The notes beneath the pieces are model-generated. The model had not been told where the DNA came from, did no database searches, and saw nothing but the letters and a program-made list of their open reading frames with translations. A DNA stretch of 64,000 nucleotides from Roseovarius sp. A-2. GTDB taxonomy: Bacteria; Pseudomonadota; Alphaproteobacteria; Rhodobacterales; Rhodobacteraceae. Positions 1-8,727 of the stretch are shown here, one piece after another. Numbering within the stretch: the first letter of the stretch is position 1; the number at the start of each line of letters is the position of its first letter. Position numbers and translations under genes: made by a program. The stretch covers positions 1-64,000 of the forward strand of contig NZ_BDIY01000001.1 in assembly GCF_002072155.1 (NCBI RefSeq), in the 5' to 3' direction.

Positions 1-562
1 GCTCCAACCCAAGAACTTCTCCACGCATCAAAGACCCCGCATAAGACACGTCGCTAACGACGTAGTTAAACACGTATCTTAGATCATTGCCCAAGCGTCA
101 GGCAGGCGGTGCCAATGGCGCGGTTACCTTTTTGCTGCTCAGGATGTTCCTTTCGCGCGCCCTGCGCGTGGGGTCTGCAAAGCTATAGATACGCAACGAC
201 TGCGTGCTTTCTTCAATCTCGAAAAGCAATAGTCTGGCATATTAAATCTGCTTGTGTGAGCTACCCGCCGAAATTCGGACACTGACGAAAGCTGCGATTT
301 GTTGCCTGTCCGCCCAGGCCGGGGCGTCACGCCATGCAGGCTACTCCTGCGTTGGCCTTATCCTCCACCTACCGCCGTCAGACCAAGCACAAGCCAGACC
401 TGCATGCCGCCGCGGTAGTATGAGATCCGCTCGGCAGAATACGCACCCACGAATGCCCCTTCTGGCGTGGATGCTGGTCACATCGTGCTCGACGCTTGTC
501 GACTATTCGGCAACCCGTTGCACCTCCAACTCACGTTAAGCACCGTGGCTGTGGGACATGCA
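1..562. other. Left-edge stretch with no supportable gene
   Basis: No reading frame here has a convincing start, ribosome binding site and family resemblance together. On the minus strand a 47-codon open stretch upstream of about position 105 has protein-like composition, but it directly follows an in-frame stop and has no start codon, so it could be a remnant or chance. The block lies just downstream of the ABC importer ATPase gene and may be decayed accessory DNA. I see no inverted repeat ends or RNA gene in it. Confidence 0.5.
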
Positions 563-1309
563 TCAGAGGATCTGGCTGAGAAACTCCCTGGTGCGCGGGT
601 CCTGTGCGTTCTTGAAGAAGGTCTCCGGCGGGCCGTGTTCGACGATGACGCCCCGGTCAGTGAAGTAAATATGGTCTGCTACCTCCCGGGCAAATGCCAT
701 TTCGTGGGTAACGAGGATACAAGTCATCCCCTCTTCGGCCAGATCCTTGATGGTCTGCAGGACCTCACCGACGGTCTCGGGGTCAAGTGCTGCGGTGACC
801 TCATCGAATAGCATTACGTCAGGCTGCATTGCCAAGGATCGTGCGATGGCGACACGTTGCTGCTGCCCTCCGGAGAGTTCGCCGGGATACGCACCTTCCT
901 TGCCCTCGAGACGCACCTTTTTCAACAAGGCCCGTGCCGTCGCTTCCGCCTTTGCCTTGTCTTGTTTCAGCACGCGCACTGGTGCCATCATGACATTCTG
1001 CAACGCGGTTTTGTGCGGAAACAGGTTGTATTGCTGAAACACCATGCCGACTTTCTTGCGCAACTCCAGCTTGTCCAGATTAGGGTCGTTCACCTCTTGC
1101 CCCTCGACGAGAATAGATCCCTGCTGAATATCGTTGAGCGCATTGACGCAGCGGATCAGTGTCGATTTACCGGACCCTGATGGGCCGATGATGCAGATCA
1201 CATCACCTTTCATCACATCAAGCGATACGCCGTTCAAAACCTTGAGCGTGCCAAAGGACTTGTGGACGTCGTTCAGTGAGACCATCGGTTCGGCAGGGGT
1301 CCAACTCAT
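563..1309 (-). CDS. Polar amino acid ABC transporter ATP-binding protein (GlnQ-like)
   Basis: A 248-residue cytoplasmic ATPase that should drive amino acid import with the two permeases encoded just upstream. The Walker A motif GPSGSGKST is at residues 42-50, the Q-loop region MVFQQYNLFP near 89-98, the signature LSGGQQQR at 145-152 and Walker B VMLFDE at 165-170, followed by the D-loop ALDPE. The residue after the Walker B glutamate is valine rather than the commoner proline (DEVTAALD); I recall this as a normal variant in this amino acid importer subfamily, not a defect. It is the last gene of a four-gene minus-strand operon and starts 9 bases after the preceding permease gene. The exact substrate cannot be read from the sequence. 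Confidence 0.95.
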   Translation of the reverse strand: MSWTPAEPMVSLNDVHKSFGTLKVLNGVSLDVMKGDVICIIGPSGSGKSTLIRCVNALNDIQQGSILVEGQEVNDPNLDKLELRKKVGMVFQQYNLFPHKTALQNVMMAPVRVLKQDKAKAEATARALLKKVRLEGKEGAYPGELSGGQQQRVAIARSLAMQPDVMLFDEVTAALDPETVGEVLQTIKDLAEEGMTCILVTHEMAFAREVADHIYFTDRGVIVEHGPPETFFKNAQDPRTREFLSQIL

Positions 1310-1318
1310 TTTATTTCC

Positions 1319-2155
1319 TTAGTTGATTACTGCGAATTTGCGTTCCAGCCGAACGGTGAAACGTGCGATGGGATAACAGTAGGCGAAGAACAACAAGAGG
1401 ACGAACCCATAGAACGGTGCCAGCAATTCAGGACGACCGCCTTCTGCGGCGAGCGCCTGTCCGGTCAGGGTCATGACCTCCGAGACGCCGACGATCGAGG
1501 CTAGAACCGTTGCCATCGTCAAAATGGAATAGAGATTCATCCAGGGCGGCAGCATGCGCTTGACGCATTGCGGCAGGATGATCAGCCACAGGGTTTGCCG
1601 CCGCGAATAGGCAAGGCTTTCAGCGGCCTCCCATTGTCCGCTGGGCAGAGATTTGACGGCCCCGCGCACGATCTCGGACACATTCGCCATCACTGGCAGC
1701 GACAGGCCGAGAATGGCTTTGAACCAATCGGGAAACGGGATTGACAGGCCCAGCAGGTTGATCTCGAACGGTAACAGGAACATCGCGAAAAACAGTAGGA
1801 CTAGCCAAGGGGCGTTGCGAAAGAACTGGGTCAAGAACCATGACACGCCGCGTGTCACCCGTGAGAGCGATATCTGTCCGAGCCCCAGCAAGGCGCCGAG
1901 CGCGGTTCCAAGGGCCATGGCAAGAAAAGAGATTGCGAGATTGAAGATGAAGCCCTGCAACAGCAAGGGCACCCAGTCCAGCAGGACAGCAAACGGGGTC
2001 AGCAGCGGCACGCCCGCTTGCGCAAAGGCAAGGGAAGGTCCGAACACGGCAATACTTGCGATCACGACAAAGTGCCACGGTCGAAACCCCAGGAGCGGTT
2101 CCGGCTCGCGCGGTTTGAAAGGCTTCATCACTGGAAGGTCGGTCTTATAACTCAT
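1319..2155 (-). CDS. Polar amino acid ABC transporter permease, second subunit
   Basis: An inner membrane permease of about 278 residues with several hydrophobic helices and the HisM/GlnP-type EAA loop (EAAESLAYSRRQT...ILPQ), which contacts the ATPase. The frame is open further upstream to 2284, but the start MSYKTDLPV at 2155 is preferred. Its ATG overlaps the TAA stop of the upstream permease gene by one base (TAATG), a typical coupled junction. The upstream extension is rich in charged residues and overlaps the neighbouring gene in another frame. It likely forms a heterodimer with the product of 2155-2898. Confidence 0.92.
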   Translation of the reverse strand: MSYKTDLPVMKPFKPREPEPLLGFRPWHFVVIASIAVFGPSLAFAQAGVPLLTPFAVLLDWVPLLLQGFIFNLAISFLAMALGTALGALLGLGQISLSRVTRGVSWFLTQFFRNAPWLVLLFFAMFLLPFEINLLGLSIPFPDWFKAILGLSLPVMANVSEIVRGAVKSLPSGQWEAAESLAYSRRQTLWLIILPQCVKRMLPPWMNLYSILTMATVLASIVGVSEVMTLTGQALAAEGGRPELLAPFYGFVLLLFFAYCYPIARFTVRLERKFAVIN

Positions 2156-2898
2156 TATCCAAACCCCGGAATTCTCATCGCGCGCTCCCAACGGTTCATG
2201 CCGCCCACGAGGATGCCGACCAGGACAAAATACGCCAGGAGGAGGAAGATCATCATCTCGGTGACGTTCACGTTGTCGGACCATATTTGGTTGGCCTCGT
2301 AAAGCATCTCGGGCACTGCGATCGCGTAGGCGAGTGTGGTTGTCTTGACCAGGTTGACGAGGTTGTTGTTGAGGGCGGGCAAAACCACCCTGAACGCCAG
2401 AGGCAGAGTCACGTCGCGGTAGATCTGCAGTCTCGAAAACCCGAGAGCCTCTGCCGCTTCGACGGTGGATTTCGGCACCGCTTCGATCCCCGAGCGGAAT
2501 ATCTCGACATTAAAAGCCCCGGCGAAAAAAGACAGCGATATCGCCGCCCAGGCGAAACTGCCGAGAATTGGCGACTGGCCGCCCCAATCGTTCTCTACGG
2601 TTGGCAGCATCGTGCCGATGGCGAAATAAAAGAAATATAGCTGCACTAGCGGCGGGGTGTTGCGAAAGAGCTGGATATACCCGTTCACGATACGACGCGC
2701 CCACTTGAACGTTGACCCTTGCAGCCACGTCCCGACCACCCCGATGAGCACTGAAAAGAACAAACAGACCAGCGAAAGCCGGATCGTCGTGAAAAACCCG
2801 TCGATCATGCGATTGCGGTCATACGCATCGTAAAGAAATGGCAGGTTTATGCTGGTTTCGTCGTAGAGAACACGAAACCATTCGAATATGACGTCCAT
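2155..2898 (-). CDS. Polar amino acid ABC transporter permease, first subunit
   Basis: An integral membrane permease of about 247 residues from the His/Glu/Gln/Arg/opine importer family. The EAA loop reads EAAEALGFSRLQIYRDVTLP, followed by a conserved LPALNNNLVNLVKTT stretch. The start MDVIFEWFRV at 2898 is chosen over a longer open frame to 3012, because the extra part has no membrane or family character and would run into the binding-protein gene. A GGAG lies about 12 bases upstream of this ATG. It is the second gene of the importer operon, directly after the periplasmic binding protein. Confidence 0.92.
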   Translation of the reverse strand: MDVIFEWFRVLYDETSINLPFLYDAYDRNRMIDGFFTTIRLSLVCLFFSVLIGVVGTWLQGSTFKWARRIVNGYIQLFRNTPPLVQLYFFYFAIGTMLPTVENDWGGQSPILGSFAWAAISLSFFAGAFNVEIFRSGIEAVPKSTVEAAEALGFSRLQIYRDVTLPLAFRVVLPALNNNLVNLVKTTTLAYAIAVPEMLYEANQIWSDNVNVTEMMIFLLLAYFVLVGILVGGMNRWERAMRIPGFG

Positions 2899-2957
2899 GT
2901 CGGAGGCGCTCCGGGGCAGAAGTGACTGGCGAAGCGGAATGCCTCGCCAGCTGTAGT

Positions 2958-3764
2958 TTACTTGAACTTCGCGTGCATCGCTTCGGCGAACGGCGTGTTG
3001 GCCACGCCCCATTCGGTCTCAAGTTCAAGAATACGACCGGATTTGTGCCATTCGGTGATCATGTCGCTCATCAGGGCTGCGAACTCGTCCTCGCCCAACT
3101 GGACGGCAAGACCCCAAGGTGCGTCGTCGATCGTCTTGAGCGGCATTTCATAGTCCGACCATTCAGGGTCATTCGTTTTTGCGACAATTGCGCTGTCATC
3201 ATAGACAAACGCAGCGCAATTGCCGGCCTTGAGAGCCGAATACGCCTCGGCGGTGCCCGTGAAGGCGACGATCTCCGCCCCATAATTCTGCGACGTGGGC
3301 TTATTGTAGAACGCGCCCTGAATCCCGCAGACAGGCTTGCCCCGCAGGTCTTCCCACTCTTTAAGGCCGAGACTCTTGAGCGCGAGGATGTTCGTTCCGG
3401 AGGAGTAGTAATTGGGGTCCACGATCTGCACGACCTTGCGACGATCTTCTGTGTCCGTCATCGTCGCGATCATCAGGTCGATCTTGCCCTGCTCCAGAAA
3501 CTGCATACGGTTCGAACTGACCACCGGCACATACTCCACCTCAACCCCCAGCTTGTCGGCAACATCCTGGGCAAGATCGGGCTCGATACCGATGATGTTG
3601 CCGGAGGAGTCGAGAAAGCCATAGGGCTTGTAATCGGCCTTCACGCCCACAACGAGCGTGCCGCGTTCCTTGATGCTGTCGAGCACATCAGCGGAGGCGG
3701 CTGTAAGGCCCATGGCCGATATAATAAGGGCTGACGCGAAGGTATTCATGGTCATATTACTCAT
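2958..3764 (-). CDS. Periplasmic amino acid-binding protein (SBP_bac_3 family)
   Basis: A 268-residue extracytoplasmic solute-binding protein that captures the substrate for the importer encoded downstream. An N-terminal signal peptide ends near the ASA-D junction at residues 24-26. The family opening follows: a 'GTLVVGVKADYKPYGF' strand, then 'GIEPDLAQDVADKLG', then 'GKIDLMIATMTDTEDRR'. The start is supported by AGGGAG 6 bases upstream of the ATG. As first gene of the operon its promoter should lie in 3765-3976. The ligand is not predictable beyond a polar amino acid or a close relative. Confidence 0.93.
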   Translation of the reverse strand: MSNMTMNTFASALIISAMGLTAASADVLDSIKERGTLVVGVKADYKPYGFLDSSGNIIGIEPDLAQDVADKLGVEVEYVPVVSSNRMQFLEQGKIDLMIATMTDTEDRRKVVQIVDPNYYSSGTNILALKSLGLKEWEDLRGKPVCGIQGAFYNKPTSQNYGAEIVAFTGTAEAYSALKAGNCAAFVYDDSAIVAKTNDPEWSDYEMPLKTIDDAPWGLAVQLGEDEFAALMSDMITEWHKSGRILELETEWGVANTPFAEAMHAKFK

Positions 3765-3855
3765 TTCAATCTCCCTGAGTTTATTCGCCGTCGGACGGTT
3801 GCAGTTCCATCAGGTCGAAATTTAGACATTACTTCAACCCTGAATTCCATAAATT

Positions 3856-3872
3856 CTGACTCTAGACGTCAG
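3856..3872. promoter_or_regulatory. Inverted repeat upstream of the amino acid importer operon
   Basis: The sequence CTGAC-TCTAGAC-GTCAG forms a 5-base inverted repeat around a TCTAGA centre, about 100 bases upstream of the binding-protein start. A further CTGAC half-site lies just beyond at about 3885-3889. TCTAGA-centred dyads resemble sites of HutC-subfamily GntR regulators, but no regulator gene is present in the window. Its position fits a transcriptional operator for the importer; this is inference. Confidence 0.35.
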
Positions 3873-4060
3873 TATTTTGCTTGTCTGACCGGTCGTGGAG
3901 CGTGTTGCGTCAAACCGCTTCGGCAAGGCGATACTTTGAAGAGATTGTAGCCGTCGCAGTCGCTTAAGAGATCGGATTGGCTCAAAGCCTGTTGTCAAAT
4001 CAAAACAAGCCCTACTGCTTTTTGTCTGAACGTGAATTGCCGACACTCATTGGTGACTTG

Positions 4061-5365
4061 GGCCGGCTGACACTGAACATGCTGCTCAGTTTCGCGCAAT
4101 TCGAGCGGGAAGTTACAGCCGAGCGCATTCGTGACAAGATCGCCGCCTCCAAGAAACGCGGTCTATGGATGGGTGGCGTGCCACCCCTCGGCTATGATGC
4201 ACATCCCGATCCCAACACCCGAAGCCTCGTGGTCAACGAGACGGAGCGCGGTACGGTCGAGGCGCTTTATGCGCTCTACGAGGATCTTGGATGTCTGCGC
4301 GCGGTTGAGCGGGAAGCGGCAATCCGTGGGCTTCGGTCCAAGCGCCATGTTTTCTCCACCGGACGCGAGCAGGGCGGCGGCCCGCTCTCGCGTGGCCAAA
4401 TCCATCATATACTTTGCAACCCGGTCTATGCCGGGCGCATCCGGCACAAGGACAAGGTATTCGATGGACAGCATGCCGCCATCATCGCCACCGACTTCTG
4501 GGACCGCGTGCAGGCCAAGTTGCAGGAAGCAAGTGGTCGCCCCAGGCGGGGTGGCTGCGCGATCCAAAAAGGCCGCCGGACTGACGTGGCGGTGTTGACG
4601 GGCAAGTTCCGGGACCCGACCGGTGACCGGCTGACACCGACACATACCAAGAGGGGCAGCCAGCGTATCCGCTACTATGTCTCGAATCGTCTTCTCTCGC
4701 GCCATGATCCCGCGGGGTGGCGTTTGCCTGCGGGGCGCTTCGAGGCGTCGGTGGCCGCTCGTGTTGCCGATCATCTCGATCTGATGGCCGAGCGCCATAC
4801 TCTGGTCACTATCCCCGACATCGGCGCAGGCCCCAGGTTGGAGGACAACGCGCGGGCGTTGATCAATCGACTGAGGAACGGTGAGAATGACCTATTGTCG
4901 GTGATCATCCATAACGCACAAATTTCCACGGATCACCTTTCCATGACTTTTGACCGCGACGCGCTGGCGGATCTCCTGCAGGTCCCGCCCGGGGATATTT
5001 CCGACAACGTACTGAGTTGTACGGCGCCGTTTGAAACCCGCCGCCGTGGCGTTGAAACCAGGATCGTCATTGGCGATGTCAAACCTGCACCGGATTTGAC
5101 CATGCTGCGCGCTTTGGCGAAGGCGCATGGATGGATGGCGGCGCTGAAGTCAGGTTCTTCCATCTCCGAGGTCGCCCGGAGCGAAAACGTCAGCGAAGCC
5201 TTCATTCGCACGCGGGCACAACTCGCATGCCTCTCGCCCAGACTGCAACGCGCGATTCTGGACGGCACGCAACCGCTAGATTTGACACTTGAAAAGCTGG
5301 TGCGCGGTCAGTTGCCGCTCGATTGGTCAGAGCAGGAACGCCGTCTGGGATTGACCGTTCGCTAG
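4061..5365 (+). pseudogene. Large serine recombinase, N-terminal catalytic domain missing
   Basis: The frame is open from 3977, but recognisable family sequence begins abruptly at about 4061 with GRLTLNMLLSFAQFEREV, followed by TAERIRDKIAASKKRG and the recombinase domain (GGPLSRGQIHHILCNPVYAG). This is where the E-helix follows the resolvase catalytic domain. The whole upstream catalytic part, with the nucleophilic serine, the arginines and the YDDGG-type motif, is absent, and the 84 bases before 4061 do not encode the expected preceding residues in any frame. The C-terminus, ending in LPLDWSEQERRLGL, looks complete. It is therefore a truncated, presumably inactive site-specific integrase of a lost or decayed element. 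The junction near 4060 marks an ancient deletion or insertion edge. Confidence 0.85.
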
Positions 5366-5716
5366 CTATTCCCTGCAAGAGCAATCGCGCTCCCTGTACT
5401 TCCCTGAAACTTCCCTGTTCAGTCTAGAAAATTCTCTGTTTCGATTGTAGGGAATTTGTTCATTAAGACATTGTTTTTATGAGGTTTAGCATAATTTGAA
5501 ATCGTCGAATTAGGGGCAATTCGCTGTAAATTGCCTGTTAACAGGGAAGTCTCGCGAAAAGCGAACCGGCCCAAATGGGCTACTGAGACTCTGCGCCTGT
5601 GATCGGGAATTACTGCCGACGCGGTGCGTCTTTGTTGGGAATGGCCCACTGTAACCGGCGGAAAACGCGTGGGAAAAATAGTGAAAACCGCACGCTGAAA
5701 TGGAGACTGAGGTGGG
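5366..5716. other. Recombinase-to-tRNA intergenic region, AT-richer
   Basis: About 350 bases lie between the recombinase stop and the tRNA-Ser 3' end. The left part contains the phased TTCCCTG repeats described separately. 5440-5520 is clearly AT-richer than the genes around it. A palindrome with one mismatch, TTGCCTGTTAACAGGGAA, lies at 5531-5548, and AGTCTC/GAGACT arms at 5548-5553 and 5585-5590 enclose a GCCC-AAAT-GGGC hairpin. Open frames here are artefacts of the tRNA. I see no protein gene. Confidence 0.6.
5369..5438 (+). repeat. Helically phased TTCCCTG heptamer repeats
   Basis: Five same-orientation copies start at 5369 (TTCCCTG), 5390 (CTCCCTG), 5400 (TTCCCTG), 5411 (TTCCCTG) and 5432 (TTCTCTG). 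The start-to-start distances of 21, 10, 11 and 21 are multiples of one DNA helical turn, so all copies face the same side of the helix. Inverse or degenerate copies follow at 5448-5454 (TAGGGAA), 5531-5537 (TTGCCTG) and 5542-5548 (CAGGGAA). The cluster begins 4 bases after the recombinase stop codon. Likely roles are recombinase accessory or attachment DNA, or an operator array. Confidence 0.7.
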
Positions 5717-5806
5717 TGGCGGAGGAGGTGGGATTCGAACCCACGGTACGCTTTCACGCACGCCGGTTTTCAAGACCGGTGCAATCGACCACTCTGCCAC
5801 TCCTCC
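5717..5806 (-). tRNA. tRNA-Ser (anticodon UGA)
   Basis: On the minus strand the acceptor arm GGAGGAG (5806-5800) pairs with CTCCTCC (5727-5721), with discriminator G and an encoded CCA end at 5719-5717. The anticodon loop is CTTGAAA, giving anticodon TGA. A long variable arm (GCGTGCGTGAAAGCGTACC region) and the T-arm GGGTTCGAATCCC are typical of a type II serine tRNA. Its 3' end faces the truncated recombinase, so it is a plausible boundary or insertion site for the accessory block to its left. Confidence 0.96.
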
Positions 5807-6007
5807 GGCAGCGATCCATCTACAGCGCTGCGCTCGATTCTGAAAGACGTTGTTTCGTGTGGAAAATCGCCCATGCCGCGCCTGCGCACTTTTCACCTCG
5901 TGGGTGAGGCGCTAGAGTGTGCGCGGGATCATACCGGGTTAACGAGCGGCGCGACCGGAAAACCGGCGCAGGCCGGGTGGGCGTGAGCCAGAGGCAAGGG
6001 GCAGAAT

Positions 6008-6925
6008 ATGAGACATGAGATTGGGGGCAAACGAACACCGTGGTGCCGTTTGATTCTGGCGGGGCTTGGTTTGGCGTTCGTGGCGGGCTGTGACGAGAAC
6101 GGGAATTTCATGCTCCAGCCCGGTGCTGCCGACAGTGCGCCACAGGTGCGGTCCGGCAATTCGGTCAAGCTGGTGGAACGCGATGTCGAGGCACCGGATG
6201 TCTTTCAGGTCACCGATATGGGCTTGTGGGACGGGCGCCCCTCGTTGGGTGGTGTCTGGGTTGCGCATCCCGATGTGAAAGAGCCCGAGCGGGTAATCAT
6301 CCGCAACATGTCGAATTCGAATTTCGTGATCGGCGCGTTGTTCCGGCGTGAACGCGAGACTCCGGGCCCGGCCCTGCAAGTGTCTTCCGATGCTGCGGCC
6401 GCGCTCGACATGCTCGCCGGGGCACCTGCACAACTCAACGTGACTGCGCTGCGGCGCGAGGAGGCGTCCGTGCCGGTCGAACCCGAAGACCAGGGTGTCG
6501 AGCCACAGCAGGACACCGCAGGCGAGCCGTTGACCGAGCCACAGGAAATCGAGGAAAGCGCGCTCGATCCCGTGGCCGGCGCCGCCGCCGCCATCGAGGC
6601 CGCAGAGGCGGAAGCGGAAGCCGCGCCTGCCGAAGAGGCCGCGCCCGAACAGAAGCCTGAACCGCGCCCCGCGGCACCCCGCGCGTCGTCGCCGGACAAG
6701 CCGTTCATTCAGGTCGGGATTTTCAGCGTTGAGGGAAATGCCCAGAATACCGCCACCGCCATGCGGCAAGCTGGTATGGTGCCCACAGTTCTTGAGCAAA
6801 CCTCTCAGGGCAAGGCATTCTGGCGGGTCATCGTTGGCCCGGCGACGAGCACGTCCGAACGCGGTGCCTTGTTGAAGAAGATACAGGAGATCGGCTTTGA
6901 TGATGCCTATCCCGTCACCAACTGA
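6008..6925 (+). CDS. SPOR domain lipoprotein
   Basis: A 305-residue envelope protein. The N-terminus has a basic stretch, a hydrophobic segment and a lipobox-like FVAGC at about residues 24-28, indicating a lipid-anchored protein. The middle (about 140-225) is a low-complexity Glu/Ala/Pro-rich linker. The C-terminus (about 230-305, beginning PFIQVGIFSVEGNA) is a SPOR domain, a fold that binds septal peptidoglycan stripped of its stem peptides. It lies 15 bases upstream of a D,D-carboxypeptidase gene, the usual arrangement in alphaproteobacteria, consistent with a joint role in cell wall remodelling at division. Confidence 0.88.
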   Translation: MRHEIGGKRTPWCRLILAGLGLAFVAGCDENGNFMLQPGAADSAPQVRSGNSVKLVERDVEAPDVFQVTDMGLWDGRPSLGGVWVAHPDVKEPERVIIRNMSNSNFVIGALFRRERETPGPALQVSSDAAAALDMLAGAPAQLNVTALRREEASVPVEPEDQGVEPQQDTAGEPLTEPQEIEESALDPVAGAAAAIEAAEAEAEAAPAEEAAPEQKPEPRPAAPRASSPDKPFIQVGIFSVEGNAQNTATAMRQAGMVPTVLEQTSQGKAFWRVIVGPATSTSERGALLKKIQEIGFDDAYPVTN

Positions 6926-6940
6926 TCGCGGGAGCCCGAT

Positions 6941-8104
6941 ATGCGCCTGATCCGCCCTTTCGCCGCCGCTCTTCTCGGGGTGGTGCTGGCCTGGCCCGCT
7001 GCTGCCTTCGAGACGGCTGCGCGCGCGGCCTATGTGGTCGATGTCACGACCGGCACCGTGTTGCTCAACAAGAATGCCGACACGCCCCTGCCGCCCGCGT
7101 CGATGTCCAAGTTGATGACGCTTTACGTGGCCTTCGAGGCGATCCGCGCCGGGCGTCTATCTCTTGACGAACGTCTTCCGGTGTCGCAGCACGCGATGAG
7201 CTATGGCGGCTCTACCATGTTTCTTGACACGACCGACCGGGTGCGGGTCGAGGATCTGTTACGTGGCATCGTCGTGCTGTCAGGCAACGATGCCTGCGCG
7301 GTGATAGCCGAGGCGCTGAGCCCGGACGGCACCGAGGCCGGCTTCGCCCGTTTCATGACGCAGCGTGCACAAGCCTTGGGCATGACCAATTCGGTGTTCA
7401 AGAATTCAAACGGCTGGCCCGCCGAGGGCCATGTCATGAGCATGAGGGACCTCGCACTATTGGCGCGTCATATCATCGAGGATTTTCCGGAATTCTACGA
7501 GATGTTCGCCGAGCGCGAATACAGCTTTGACGGGCGCGCACCGAGCAATATCTACAACCGAAATCCGCTTCTGGGTCTGGGCATCGGTGCCGATGGACTC
7601 AAGACGGGGCATACGCAGGAGGCGGGTTACGGCCTTACGGGATCGGCCAAGCAGGGCGACCGGCGGGTGATCTTCGCGATTTCCGGCCTCGACAGCGCGG
7701 CCGCTCGCGCCCGCGAATCCGAGACGATCATAAACTGGGCGTTTCGCCAATTCGCCCGCAAATCCGTGGTGAAGGCCGACGAAGAGGTGGCGCGCGCGCC
7801 GGTCTGGATGGGCGAGGCACAGAGTGTCGGGCTGACGCCGGCCGAGGATGTCGAGACGCTGCTGCCGGTATTGGGTGGCGATCAAGTGGCGGCGCAGGTG
7901 GTCTTTATCGGGCCGGTGCGTGCGCCGGTGGCTGCGGGTGACCGTCTGGCCGAACTGGTGCTGACGCCCGAGGGGCTGCCCGAGACGCGGGTGCCGCTGG
8001 TGGCTGCAGAGTCGGTGCCGCAGGGCGGGTTCATGACGCGGCTGCGCACGGTGTCGGGCCTGTTGCTCAAGCGATTGCGGGAAGGTCCCGAGGGCGCGCT
8101 TTGA
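6941..8104 (+). CDS. D-alanyl-D-alanine carboxypeptidase (DacA/DacC family)
   Basis: A 387-residue periplasmic serine peptidase that trims the terminal D-Ala from peptidoglycan pentapeptides. A signal peptide ends around WPAAAFET. The catalytic motifs are intact: SMSK at residues 54-57 (nucleophile Ser54, Lys57), SGN at 114-116 and KTG at 221-223. A C-terminal PBP5-like beta domain and amphipathic tail follow. The stop codon overlaps the TTG start of tmk by four bases. Length and motif spacing are normal for low-molecular-mass penicillin-binding proteins. Confidence 0.95.
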   Translation: MRLIRPFAAALLGVVLAWPAAAFETAARAAYVVDVTTGTVLLNKNADTPLPPASMSKLMTLYVAFEAIRAGRLSLDERLPVSQHAMSYGGSTMFLDTTDRVRVEDLLRGIVVLSGNDACAVIAEALSPDGTEAGFARFMTQRAQALGMTNSVFKNSNGWPAEGHVMSMRDLALLARHIIEDFPEFYEMFAEREYSFDGRAPSNIYNRNPLLGLGIGADGLKTGHTQEAGYGLTGSAKQGDRRVIFAISGLDSAAARARESETIINWAFRQFARKSVVKADEEVARAPVWMGEAQSVGLTPAEDVETLLPVLGGDQVAAQVVFIGPVRAPVAAGDRLAELVLTPEGLPETRVPLVAAESVPQGGFMTRLRTVSGLLLKRLREGPEGAL

Positions 8105-8727
8105 GCGGGCCGGGCCTGTTTATCAGTTTCGAGGGGATCGACGGGTCGGGTAAGTCTACGCAGGCGCGCCTGCTGGCTGAATATCTGCGCGGGCAAGGCC
8201 GCGATGTGGTGCTGACCCGTGAACCGGGCGGCAGTGCCGGAGCCGAGGAGATCCGCCGTCTGGTGCTGGAAGGCGACAAGGACCGCTGGTCGCCCGAGAC
8301 CGAGCTTTTGCTGTTTACCGCCGCGCGGCGCGACCATCTGGAGCGGGTGATCGCGCCTGCGCTTGCCGCCGGGCAAGTGGTGATCTGTGATCGTTTCGCC
8401 GACAGCACGCGGATGTATCAGGGGCTTGGCCGCGCCGATCTGCGTGGGCTGGTCGATCAGCTGCACGCGTTGATGATCGGGCGCGAGCCGGATGTGACGG
8501 TGCTGATCGACATCGCCCCGGATCTGGGCCTTGGCCGTGCCTTGTCTCGGGGAAGTGGCGAGGCACGGTTCGAATCTTTTGGCGTGGACCTTCAGGTGCG
8601 GATGCGCGCCGGGTTTCTGGCCCTTGCCGAGGAATTCGCCTGGCGCTTCGTGGTGATCGACGGCGGGCGCGAGGTGGCGGCGGTCGCCGGTGACGTGGCC
8701 CGCGTGGTTGAGGCGCGGCTGCCATGA
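8101..8727 (+). CDS. tmk: Thymidylate kinase
   Basis: A 208-residue kinase that phosphorylates dTMP to dTDP in the cytoplasm. The P-loop EGIDGSGKST is at residues 11-20, followed by the TREPGG segment, VICDRFADST (DR motif) and a lid region near LGRALSRGSGEARFE. The start is TTG at 8101, inside the stop of the carboxypeptidase gene (TTGA overlap), because no ATG gives the full N-terminal strand. Its end overlaps the holB ATG by four bases. The pairing with holB is a widespread arrangement. Confidence 0.97.
   Translation: MSGPGLFISFEGIDGSGKSTQARLLAEYLRGQGRDVVLTREPGGSAGAEEIRRLVLEGDKDRWSPETELLLFTAARRDHLERVIAPALAAGQVVICDRFADSTRMYQGLGRADLRGLVDQLHALMIGREPDVTVLIDIAPDLGLGRALSRGSGEARFESFGVDLQVRMRAGFLALAEEFAWRFVVIDGGREVAAVAGDVARVVEARLP

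Noticed and set aside
1020-1400. Valine in place of proline after the Walker B glutamate of the amino acid ATPase as a possible defect
   Set aside because: The motif itself lies near 780-810 within the same gene; DEVT-type Walker B extensions are, to my knowledge, normal in this importer subfamily, and all other ATPase motifs are intact.
5510-5907. Open frames on both strands across the tRNA-Ser region
   Set aside because: Their peptides (for example VAEWSIAPVLKTG and EVGFEPTVRFHARR) are the well-known artefacts of translating serine tRNA genes.
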